This document shows, one piece after another, positions 42,889 to 50,634 of a DNA stretch of 64,000 nucleotides. The stretch lies in assembly GCA_910589165.1 (NCBI GenBank), contig CAJUSP010000010.1, forward strand, positions 1-64,000. Direction: 5' to 3'. The notes beneath the pieces were generated by a model. It saw nothing but the letters and a program-made list of their open reading frames with translations, had not been told where the DNA came from and ran no database searches. The position numbers were made by a program, and so were the translations under genes. This DNA comes from an uncultured Adlercreutzia sp. GTDB taxonomy: Bacteria; Actinomycetota; Coriobacteriia; Coriobacteriales; Eggerthellaceae. How positions within the stretch are numbered: position 1 is the stretch's first letter; the number at the start of each line of letters is the position of its first letter.

Positions 42889-43209
42889 ATGGGAATGTTC
42901 GACTTCATGCGAGGGCCCAGCATTGACGAGGGCGTTCGCGAATACCGCGACACCGAGGGAGCCGTGCTGCTGGACGTGCGGACGCCCCAGGAATTCGCCG
43001 AGGGCCATGTGCCCGGCAGCGTGAACATTCCGCTGCAGGAGCTCAACCGCGTTGCCGCCGCCGTGCCCGACCCGGCCACGCCGTTATTCGTCTACTGCCT
43101 CAGCGGCGGTCGCAGCGGGCAGGCCGTGGCCGCGCTGCAGCGCGCGGGCTACACGGCGGTGAAAAATATCGGCGGCATGAACGGCTATACGGGAGAGGTG
43201 GAGCGCTAA
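42889..43209 (+). CDS. Rhodanese-like protein
   Basis: A single-domain rhodanese of 106 residues: LLDVRTPQEFAEGHVPGSVNIPL, then the active loop VYCLSGGRSGQA with the persulfide-forming Cys70. AAGGAG precedes the ATG. The stop codon overlaps the start of the next gene (TAATG), a CoA-disulfide reductase that itself ends in a rhodanese domain, so the pair probably works in polysulfide or persulfide handling. Confidence 0.9.
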   Translation: MGMFDFMRGPSIDEGVREYRDTEGAVLLDVRTPQEFAEGHVPGSVNIPLQELNRVAAAVPDPATPLFVYCLSGGRSGQAVAALQRAGYTAVKNIGGMNGYTGEVER

Positions 43210-44936
43210 TGAAGGTAGTCATTGTTGGTGGCGTCGCCGGCGGCGCCACGGCTGCGGCGCGTATTCGTCGCCTGGACGAGCAGGCCGACATCGTGGTGTT
43301 CGAGCGTTCGGGCTACATTTCCTACGCCAACTGCGGGCTGCCCTACTACATTGGCGGCGCCATCACCGACCCAGCGGCGCTGACGCTGCAGACCCCGGAA
43401 AGCTTCTTCTCGCGCTTCCGCATTGCCATGAACGTGCACCACGAGGTGACAGCCATCCATCCCGAGCGGAAAACCATCTCGGTGACGAACCTGGAAACCG
43501 GTGAGCAGTTCGAGGAAAGCTACGACAAGCTGCTGCTGTCCCCCGGCGCGAAGCCGACGCAGCCGAAGGTGGCCGGCGTGGGGCTCGACCACGTGTTCAC
43601 CCTGCGCACCGTCGAGGACACCTTCCGCATCAAGGAGTACATCGAGGAGCACCACCCCCAATCGGCGGTGCTGGCCGGCGGCGGCTTCATCGGCCTGGAG
43701 CTGGCCGAGAACCTGCGCGAACTGGGGATGGACGTCACCATCGTCCAGCGTCCCAAGCAGCTGATGAACCCCTTCGATCCCGACATGGCCGCGTTCATCC
43801 ACCACGAGGCGCGCAAGCACGGCATTCGGCTGGCGCTCGGCCACACCGTCGAGGGCTTCGAGGAAGTGGACGGCGGCGTGAACGTGCTGCTGAAGGACGA
43901 GCCCGCGCTGCATGCGGACATGGTGGTGCTGGCCATTGGCGTGACCCCCGACACGGCGCTGGCGAAGGAAGCGGGGCTTGAGCTGGGCCTTAAGGACAGT
44001 ATTGTGGTGAACGAGCGGATGGAAACCTCCGCACCGGACATTTACGCCGTGGGCGATGCCGTCCAGGTGCAGCATGTGGTGACGAGGCTCGACAGTCTCA
44101 TCTCCCTGGCGGGGCCGGCCAATCGACAGGGGCGCATTGCGGCCGACAACATCTGCGGGGGCGACAGCCGCTACCGCGGGTCGCTGGGCAGCAGCGTCAT
44201 CAAGGTGTTCGACCTGACCGCGGCCACCACGGGCATCAACGAGGCCACGGCCCGCAAGGCGGGGCTCGAGGTGGACAAGGTGATCCTGTCCCCCATGAAC
44301 CACGCCGGCTACTACCCCGGCGGGAAGTCGATGGTCATGAAGGTGGTGTTCGAGAAGGGCACCAACCGTCTGCTGGGCGCGCAGATTGTGGGCTACGACG
44401 GCGTCGACAAGCGCATCGACGTGCTGGCCTGCGCCATCCACAACGGCATGCTGGTCACCGACCTGCCCGAGCTGGATCTGGCCTACGCACCGCCGTACTC
44501 CTCGGCCAAGGACCCCGTGAACATGGCCGGCTTCATGGCTGAGAACATCGAGGAAGGCGTGCTTTCGCAGTGGTATCTGGAGGATCTGGACTCGCTGCCT
44601 CGCGACGGCAGCGTCACTTTGCTGGACGTGCGCACGCCTGGGGAATTCGCCGGCGGACACATCGACGGCTTCCGCAACATTCCCGTGGACGAGCTGCGCG
44701 ATAGGCTCGGCGAGCTGGAGCCGGGCAAGCCGGTGTACGTCATGTGCCAGAGCGGCCTGCGCAGCTACATCGCCTGCCGCATCCTGGCCGGCCACGGCTT
44801 CGAGCCCTACAACTTCGCCGGCGGCTACCGCTACTACGAGGCCGTGACAACCGACCAAGCCCTCATCGAGTCCGCAGCCGCCGGAGCTGGAGCGCCCCTC
44901 GACAAAGCCACCACCCCCTGCGGAGCCCGGGCATAA
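43209..44936 (+). CDS. CoA-disulfide reductase with C-terminal rhodanese domain
   Basis: The 575-residue flavoprotein has an N-terminal FAD motif VVIVGGVAGGATAAARIRR, the single redox-active Cys42 in SYANCGLPYYIGG, a NADH-binding GGGFIGLELAENL near 160 and a C-terminal rhodanese domain (about 460-550) with Cys513 in MCQSGLRS. This is the CoADR-RHD architecture, which reduces CoA disulfides, persulfides or polysulfides. Translation is coupled to the preceding rhodanese by the overlapping TAATG. Cytoplasmic; likely a thiol and sulfane-sulfur homeostasis unit. Confidence 0.93.
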   Translation: MKVVIVGGVAGGATAAARIRRLDEQADIVVFERSGYISYANCGLPYYIGGAITDPAALTLQTPESFFSRFRIAMNVHHEVTAIHPERKTISVTNLETGEQFEESYDKLLLSPGAKPTQPKVAGVGLDHVFTLRTVEDTFRIKEYIEEHHPQSAVLAGGGFIGLELAENLRELGMDVTIVQRPKQLMNPFDPDMAAFIHHEARKHGIRLALGHTVEGFEEVDGGVNVLLKDEPALHADMVVLAIGVTPDTALAKEAGLELGLKDSIVVNERMETSAPDIYAVGDAVQVQHVVTRLDSLISLAGPANRQGRIAADNICGGDSRYRGSLGSSVIKVFDLTAATTGINEATARKAGLEVDKVILSPMNHAGYYPGGKSMVMKVVFEKGTNRLLGAQIVGYDGVDKRIDVLACAIHNGMLVTDLPELDLAYAPPYSSAKDPVNMAGFMAENIEEGVLSQWYLEDLDSLPRDGSVTLLDVRTPGEFAGGHIDGFRNIPVDELRDRLGELEPGKPVYVMCQSGLRSYIACRILAGHGFEPYNFAGGYRYYEAVTTDQALIESAAAGAGAPLDKATTPCGARA

Positions 44937-44988
44937 CGGCGGCAACAAGCGAAGGCCGCCCCACAGTATCCCGAAAGCAGAGCAACCT

Positions 44989-46221
44989 ATGACCGCATCA
45001 TCCACGACCACGCACGAGGCCTTTCCCGGGTTGAGCCCGCTGCGGCGGCGCATCAGCTATGCGCTTATTGTGCTGCTGGGGTTCTCGCTGGGCGTGTCCG
45101 AGTTCGTGGTCATCGGCATCGAGCCGGAGCTGGCCGAGCACTACCACAGCTCGCTCGCCCAAATCGGCGACCTCATCAGCTTCTTCGCCATCGCCTACGC
45201 CGTTGCCACGCCGTGCCTGGCCATTGCCACGGCGCGCTTCTCCCGGTCGCGGCTGCTGGCGGTGTACTTGGTCGTTTTCGTGGCGGCCAATTTCGCCGCC
45301 ATGGTGGCCCCGAACCTGGCCATGATGCTGGCGTCCCGCGTGGTCATGGGCGCCGTGGCCGGAGCGCTGCTGGCCGTGGGCACCACTTATGTGTCCGACC
45401 TGCTGGGGCCATGGAAGTCGTCCATGGGCATCTCGGTGGTCTACGCGGCCTTCTCCATCGCGCTGGTGCTGGCCACGAGCGCGGGTCGCATGGTGGTGGC
45501 GCTGTGGTCGTGGCACGTGGCCCTGGCGGCCGCCTTCGCGTTCGCCGCCCTTACCGCTGCACTGCTGGTCGCCGTGCTGCCGAAGGACGGCGTCCGCAAA
45601 CGGTCGGCCGAGCATGCCTCACCCCGGCATCAGGTAGGGCTCCTGAAGGAGCGTGCCGTCATCTTCGGCGTGCTGGTGTTCGTGTTCGGCGTGGGAGGCG
45701 TGTACGCGTTCTACGGATACGTGACGCCCTACCTGGAGACCGAGCTGGGGCTCACAAACGCGCAGTCGGGCGCCGTGCTGCTGGCCTACGGGTGCATCTG
45801 CTTCGTATCCGACCTGCTTTCCGGGTGGCTCGACGGAAAATACGGCATGAAGTCGCTGCCGCCGGTGTTCGTGGTGATGACCTGTGCACTGGCGGCCCTG
45901 TGGCTTGCGGGCCCCCATGTGGTGCCAGCCGTGACGGCCATGGCGTTCATCGCGCTGCTGATGTACGCGTTTTCCATTCAGGCCATCAGCATGTTCATGG
46001 AAATTGCGCGGCGACACCACCCCGGCGCCCTGGTGCTGGCCGCCTCCATCGAGCCTACCTCGTTCAACATCGGCATCGCCTTCGGCACCACCGTGGGCGG
46101 CGCCGCCGTGACGAACCTAGGCCTCGGAAGCGTCGGCCTAGTGGGTGCCGCGCTGTCGGCCGTGGCGTTGGTGTGCGCTGTGTTGGCGTTGCGGGCGTGG
46201 AAGCAGCGCCAGCAAGGTTAG
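44989..46221 (+). CDS. MFS transporter, DHA1-like
   Basis: A 410-residue carrier with about 12 membrane segments. FVVIGIEPELAEHYHSSLAQIGDLISFFAIAYAVATPCLA in the first helices and the following RSRLLAVYLVVFV (motif A-like loop) and ASRVVMGAVAGALLAVGTTYVSDLL match the AraJ/CmlA-type efflux group. The central loop is short and charged (KDGVRKRSAEHASPRH). Substrate unknown. It lies 52 bases behind the CoA-disulfide reductase and may be read through from it; no clear ribosome binding site beyond AGCAACC is visible. Confidence 0.85.
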   Translation: MTASSTTTHEAFPGLSPLRRRISYALIVLLGFSLGVSEFVVIGIEPELAEHYHSSLAQIGDLISFFAIAYAVATPCLAIATARFSRSRLLAVYLVVFVAANFAAMVAPNLAMMLASRVVMGAVAGALLAVGTTYVSDLLGPWKSSMGISVVYAAFSIALVLATSAGRMVVALWSWHVALAAAFAFAALTAALLVAVLPKDGVRKRSAEHASPRHQVGLLKERAVIFGVLVFVFGVGGVYAFYGYVTPYLETELGLTNAQSGAVLLAYGCICFVSDLLSGWLDGKYGMKSLPPVFVVMTCALAALWLAGPHVVPAVTAMAFIALLMYAFSIQAISMFMEIARRHHPGALVLAASIEPTSFNIGIAFGTTVGGAAVTNLGLGSVGLVGAALSAVALVCAVLALRAWKQRQQG

Positions 46222-46320
46222 TTGCCGTAAAACCTGCTACCATGAAAACGTCGTCGGGGTCGTTGCGGACGTAAGCCCAAGGGAGCCATCTGGCTAGCAC
46301 GAGGCACCCGACCGATAACA

Positions 46321-46353
46321 CCCGATTCCCACGCTGATGCGCCGGGAATCGGG
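46321..46353. terminator. Hairpin between convergent MFS and SulP genes
   Basis: Ten-base perfect stem CCCGATTCCC/GGGAATCGGG with a 13-nt loop, located 100 bases after the MFS stop and five before the end of the SulP gene. Likely bidirectional. Confidence 0.7.
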
Positions 46354-46357
46354 CGCC

Positions 46358-48031
46358 CTAGTTCTTCTCTCCCTCCACCAACTCCCGGGCGTGGGCGATG
46401 GCGTCGTCGATGTTGGCTCGGAAGTGCTCCTCGCCCACGAGCTCCACGAAACCGGCGCGCCGCATGGTGCGCAGCGGTTGCTCGTTCACGTGCGAGAAGA
46501 TGAGACGCACCCCGTGGGCAGTGCAGTACTCGTACAGGTTCTCCAGGGCGTTCATGCCCGTGGCGTCCAGCGAGGGCACGCCGCGCATGCGGATGATCAG
46601 GTACTTCGTGAACTCCTTCACCGAAATGTCGGCAATGCGGTCGGCCATGCCGAAGAACATCGGCCCGTTGATCTCGTACACACGCACGCTCTTCGGCAGC
46701 TCGCGCAAGTGCGTGACCTCGGAGTTCTCGTCGCCGTAGTAGCGCCAGCCCTTCACCTCGGTTTCCTCGCTGACCATCTTCATGAACAGCACCATGGTGA
46801 TGAGCATGCCCGCGGCAATGGCAATGACCAGGTCGAACACCACCGTCAGCACGAACGTGAGCACCATGGTAGCCACCGCGCCCTTCGACGCCGTCTGGCA
46901 CAGGTGCACGAAGTTGCGCCAGCCGCACATGTTGTAGGCCACGTACAGCAGAATGGCGGCGATGGTGGGCATGGGAATGAGCGCCGCGTAGGGCATGAGG
47001 AACGCGAGCACCGCCACCAGCACCAGCGCGTGAACCATACCCGAAATGGGCGTGCGGCCACCGGCCTTCACGTTGGCGGCCGTGCGCGCGATGGCGCCCG
47101 TGGCGGGGATGCCGCCGAACAGCACCGAGGCAATGTTGCCGACGCCCTGGGCCACCAGCTCGGTGTTGGCGCGGTGATGCGAGCTGATCATGGAGTCGGC
47201 CACCACGCAGGACAGCAGCGACTCGATGGCGGCCAGAATGGCGATGGTGGCGCCGTTGGCAATTTGGCTGCGGAAGAGCTCGAAGCTGAGCTGGGGCAGG
47301 TGGAAGGTGGGCAGCGCGCTGTCAATGACGTAGAGGTCGCCGATAGTGAGCACATCAAGGTTGAGTAGGGCCACGAGCGCGATACCGGCAAGCAGGGCCA
47401 CCAGCGAGCTGGGGATTCTGGTGGTTACGCGCGGGAACAGGAACAGAATGAGCAGGCAGATAACGCCCACGATGCACGCCTGCAGGTTGAAGGTAGCGAA
47501 GTTAGCGCCGAGGGCGGCAATCTTGTCCACGGTTTCCACGGTGGCAGTGCCGGCCGGGTAGGTAAGCCCGAAGAAGTCCTTCAGCTGCCCGATGGTCAGC
47601 GTGACGGCGATGCCCGCCGTGAACCCAGTGGTGATAGTAAGCGGCACGAACCGAATGACCGCACCCAAGCGAAAGAAGCCCATGAGAATGAGCAGGATGC
47701 CAGCGATGATGGTGGCCGCGATGAGCCCATTCATGCCGTCGGTGGCCACAATGCCCGCCACAATGGTAGCGAAAGCGGCCGTAGGCCCCGAGATTTGCAC
47801 GCGGCTGCCGCCCAGAAAGGCAATGAGGAAGCCCGCGATGATGGCGGTGTAGAGACCCTGCTCCGGCGAGACCCCCGAAGCAATACCGAGCGCGATAGAG
47901 AGCGGCAGGGCCACAACGGCTACCACAATGCCAGCGACAATGTCCTTGGGAATTTGCTCCTTAAGCTCCTCCTTGCTGGAGTGCTTGATGATACTGAAGA
48001 GAATAGGCTTAATCTTGTCGCGCTGTTGCAT
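46358..48031 (-). CDS. SulP family anion transporter with STAS domain
   Basis: The roughly 557-residue protein has a transmembrane region of 10-14 helices (about 25-420) with the SulP sequence DIVAGIVVAVVALPLSIALGIASGVSPEQGLYTAIIAG and GGSRVQISGPTAAFATIV, followed by a C-terminal STAS domain (about 440-557, VRVYEINGPMFFGMADRI and MRGVPSLDATGMNALENL). SulP carriers move sulfate, bicarbonate or other anions. The start is uncertain: the ATG at 48029-48031 lacks a ribosome binding site and in-frame upstream ATGs exist to 48112. It is the last normal-GC gene before the AT-rich island. Confidence 0.9.
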   Translation of the reverse strand: MQQRDKIKPILFSIIKHSSKEELKEQIPKDIVAGIVVAVVALPLSIALGIASGVSPEQGLYTAIIAGFLIAFLGGSRVQISGPTAAFATIVAGIVATDGMNGLIAATIIAGILLILMGFFRLGAVIRFVPLTITTGFTAGIAVTLTIGQLKDFFGLTYPAGTATVETVDKIAALGANFATFNLQACIVGVICLLILFLFPRVTTRIPSSLVALLAGIALVALLNLDVLTIGDLYVIDSALPTFHLPQLSFELFRSQIANGATIAILAAIESLLSCVVADSMISSHHRANTELVAQGVGNIASVLFGGIPATGAIARTAANVKAGGRTPISGMVHALVLVAVLAFLMPYAALIPMPTIAAILLYVAYNMCGWRNFVHLCQTASKGAVATMVLTFVLTVVFDLVIAIAAGMLITMVLFMKMVSEETEVKGWRYYGDENSEVTHLRELPKSVRVYEINGPMFFGMADRIADISVKEFTKYLIIRMRGVPSLDATGMNALENLYEYCTAHGVRLIFSHVNEQPLRTMRRAGFVELVGEEHFRANIDDAIAHARELVEGEKN

Positions 48032-48417
48032 AGTCTCGGTTTCTCGTAGGCCAGATCGTCCCCGCTCTCCTCCGCTCATTGCAATATCGACTTCGTAAAA
48101 CATAGAAAGCAATGCGCAGTGTTAGACTAATTGAGCAGGAAGGCGAGAGATCGTATTTTACCGCGAGGGAGCCGAAGGCGCTCGCCAAACTCTATGCCGA
48201 CAGGTGAACGGCCCAGCTGAAGGAAGCCCCTCCAAGCAGACAAATCATTCGGCTACACATATGCAAAACAGAAGCCAGCCAAGCCGACTTGCCTGGCGCA
48301 AAAGCTTTTTCCCTTTTAGAATACTGCCCGGATCAAGGGTAATGCAATGAGCAATTACAGTGAAGCCAATCCAGCTAGATGGGTAAACATGGATTTGCCT
48401 ATCGAGATGAAACTACC
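48032..48417. other. Gene-free stretch at left edge of AT-rich island
   Basis: About 386 bases hold the probable SulP promoter region and then sequence of mixed composition. I see no gene, tRNA, attachment site or terminator here. Composition shifts to AT-rich around 48230-48420, marking the island edge. Confidence 0.5.
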
Positions 48418-48987
48418 TTAGAACTCAATCACATAGAACTCAATTCCAACCCTATCGAGAGACGTTTCAATTAGATCTTTGTCGGGTTTTGTCATTACGC
48501 CTCGCGGCGTCACGCATTTTAATGCAACTGTCGGTCTAACTTCTTGCGTTTCTTTGGGCAGTTGAACGACATATTCTAGGGCTTTCCTTAACGCAGTCTC
48601 CCATTTAATGCATGTTCCAGTACTTATAACATAATATCTATAAGGTGGATCCTGCGTGCAATACAGCGAAACATCCGCGCTCCCACCGACCTTGCTGACC
48701 TCACCATGCTTGCTTTTGAGGAGCTCTTCGTCTGTGATTTTTTGTAATGCTCTGTTTCTCCAGTCTTTAGCGTATCGATTTAAAATTGCATCTTTAATAT
48801 ATGTTCTCATATCGCTCTTGGGCATGTAGTCCGAGAGCAATGCAACGATATTTGGATCCTCTGCAAGCTGCGAGATAAAGCGGCCATTATCAATACGTCC
48901 TTGGCTTAAGTATCCAACCGCATCTGCCTTCTCGTACACAGTTGCCCTGACAAGTTCACGCACGTTAGCAGGAAGGTTTTGGGTCAT
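48418..48987 (-). CDS. Unknown protein, last gene of the methyltransferase-GHKL-helicase operon
   Basis: A 189-residue soluble protein, not recognised. The first half looks helical and polar (NVRELVRATVYEKADAVGYLSQGRIDNGRFISQLAED), the second half beta-rich (DVSLYCTQDPPYRYYVISTG, PTVALKCVTPRGVM, GIEFYVIEF). It begins three bases after the helicase gene and shares its low GC, so it belongs to the same unit. It could be a specificity, inhibitor or nuclease-accessory subunit; there is no catalytic motif I can point to. AGGATAGAAG precedes the ATG. Confidence 0.8.
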   Translation of the reverse strand: MTQNLPANVRELVRATVYEKADAVGYLSQGRIDNGRFISQLAEDPNIVALLSDYMPKSDMRTYIKDAILNRYAKDWRNRALQKITDEELLKSKHGEVSKVGGSADVSLYCTQDPPYRYYVISTGTCIKWETALRKALEYVVQLPKETQEVRPTVALKCVTPRGVMTKPDKDLIETSLDRVGIEFYVIEF

Positions 48988-48990
48988 CTT

Positions 48991-50634
48991 CTATCCTAAC
49001 CCCGGGAAATACAGCTCTTGGTGTTCATCGTATTCACTTGACGCAACATCCTCTAGCCAAGCATTCACGAATTCACCCATCTTCTCATTTGTGAAGGAAA
49101 CAAGCGAGTCTCTAAATACAAGTGTTTCTTTGTCTTTCTCGCGTGCTTCATGGTCTATCTCAATAGCATAGGCGATTCTCCTTATATCAGATACATAATC
49201 GAGAACCACGGCTTTATCCTTGTTTTTAGAAAGACGCAGACCTCTCCCTAGCTGTTGAAGAAAAATTCTTCTCGAATGTGTTGCTCGGAGAAAGACTAGT
49301 ATGTTTATGTCAGGTATATCGATACCCTCATTCAATACATCTACTGCTGTAACTGCGTTGATTTTCCCTGACGAAAATGCCAGGAGATTCGCCCGTCTCT
49401 GCACTTTTTCCACACCCGACAACGGGACGCAGTCAATACCTGATTGTGTGAGCATTTCCGCAAACCGCTGGCTATGCGTGATTGATGGAGAGAAGACAGC
49501 GATCCGAGGCGTTTCAAATTCCCTGCAAACCTCATGGATACCATCTATGATTGCATCGTCCCTTTGCGGCAGAAATAGCTTCTTGTTCAGATCCCGTATC
49601 GTCAATCTCTTTTTTGAGATTGACGGAATTTGCTCCCAGTCGATATTATCGCAGTATACGCGATAATCAACCCTTGCCAAGTACCCCATCTTCATGCCAT
49701 CAACCAAAGAAATGCTATCAAGGGTTGTCCCGAATAAGAGTTCCAATTGCCGCCCATCTCCACGCCATGGAGTAGCGGTCATCCCAACAAGTAACCGAGG
49801 CTTTAGGTACCTCAAACACGTTGAAAAAGCGCTCGAAAGTGCATGGTGTGCCTCATCCACAATTACCACATCATAACTGTCAGAATCTAGACTTGGCAGC
49901 CAATTCTGCAGCGTCTGAAAGAGTCCAAATGCAACACCTTCTCTGGTGCTGGGCACAGCACCTTCATAAAATGTAGTAGTAGGCACGTCCTTGCCAAGTT
50001 GCGTCCAAAAACTCTGCTCAAGCTGCAACGCAAGATCTTGCAAGTGGCACAGCACCAAAATCCTTCGTGCCCCCTGCTCCCAGAAATACTGCGCTGCTGT
50101 AGCGGCAGTAACTGTTTTGCCCAAACCTGTCGCCATTATAAAAAGCGCTCTTCTCGCGTCCTCATTATAAACATTTTCGAGCTTATTTATCACCCTTTTT
50201 TGATAATTTAATGGATTCTTTCTTGATTTAGATAAGTAGGGAAGTTTGTCAAAAAGCTGCCTAAACCAAGCCCCATTCCAAAGCTTCACTTCAAAACCCT
50301 CGTTATTGAGTTCGTCTCTTCTTATCTTTGCGGAATGAGTGAAGTTCCCATTTGTCGCTATCGCAATGGCATCTGCGTTGTATGCACACATCGCATTAAG
50401 GGCTTCCTCAATTGCCGCATGGCCCACAAGCCTGTCACCTGTTACAGATTTTGCCTGAATAACCCAGGTTTTTCCGCTTGGATCAATGGCCAATATATCG
50501 CCGCCCTTATCTCCAGCTTCGCCTATTATTTGGATGTCACGCCAGCCAAGATGCGACAATACCCTTGCTGGCATTCGCTCGAATGCACGCCAGTCCCCTC
50601 CCGACATAATAACGTTGGTCAGAAATCCGCTCAT
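48991..50634 (-). CDS. Mrr-like nuclease fused to SF2 helicase
   Basis: The 547-residue protein starts with a restriction-endonuclease fold of the Mrr type: Glu19, Asp46 (GDKGGD) and Gln60-x-Lys62 (IQAKS) give the D-QxK nuclease signature (about 15-105). A superfamily 2 helicase follows: Walker A MATGLGKT at 167-174, DEAHH at 260-264, TATPWR near 290 and the motif VI block QQLGRGLR near 478. It would use ATP to move on DNA and cut it. Its ATGA overlaps the stop of the GHKL ATPase gene, and three bases separate it from the small last gene. It resembles restriction subunits of multi-gene defence operons. Confidence 0.9.
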   Translation of the reverse strand: MSGFLTNVIMSGGDWRAFERMPARVLSHLGWRDIQIIGEAGDKGGDILAIDPSGKTWVIQAKSVTGDRLVGHAAIEEALNAMCAYNADAIAIATNGNFTHSAKIRRDELNNEGFEVKLWNGAWFRQLFDKLPYLSKSRKNPLNYQKRVINKLENVYNEDARRALFIMATGLGKTVTAATAAQYFWEQGARRILVLCHLQDLALQLEQSFWTQLGKDVPTTTFYEGAVPSTREGVAFGLFQTLQNWLPSLDSDSYDVVIVDEAHHALSSAFSTCLRYLKPRLLVGMTATPWRGDGRQLELLFGTTLDSISLVDGMKMGYLARVDYRVYCDNIDWEQIPSISKKRLTIRDLNKKLFLPQRDDAIIDGIHEVCREFETPRIAVFSPSITHSQRFAEMLTQSGIDCVPLSGVEKVQRRANLLAFSSGKINAVTAVDVLNEGIDIPDINILVFLRATHSRRIFLQQLGRGLRLSKNKDKAVVLDYVSDIRRIAYAIEIDHEAREKDKETLVFRDSLVSFTNEKMGEFVNAWLEDVASSEYDEHQELYFPGLG

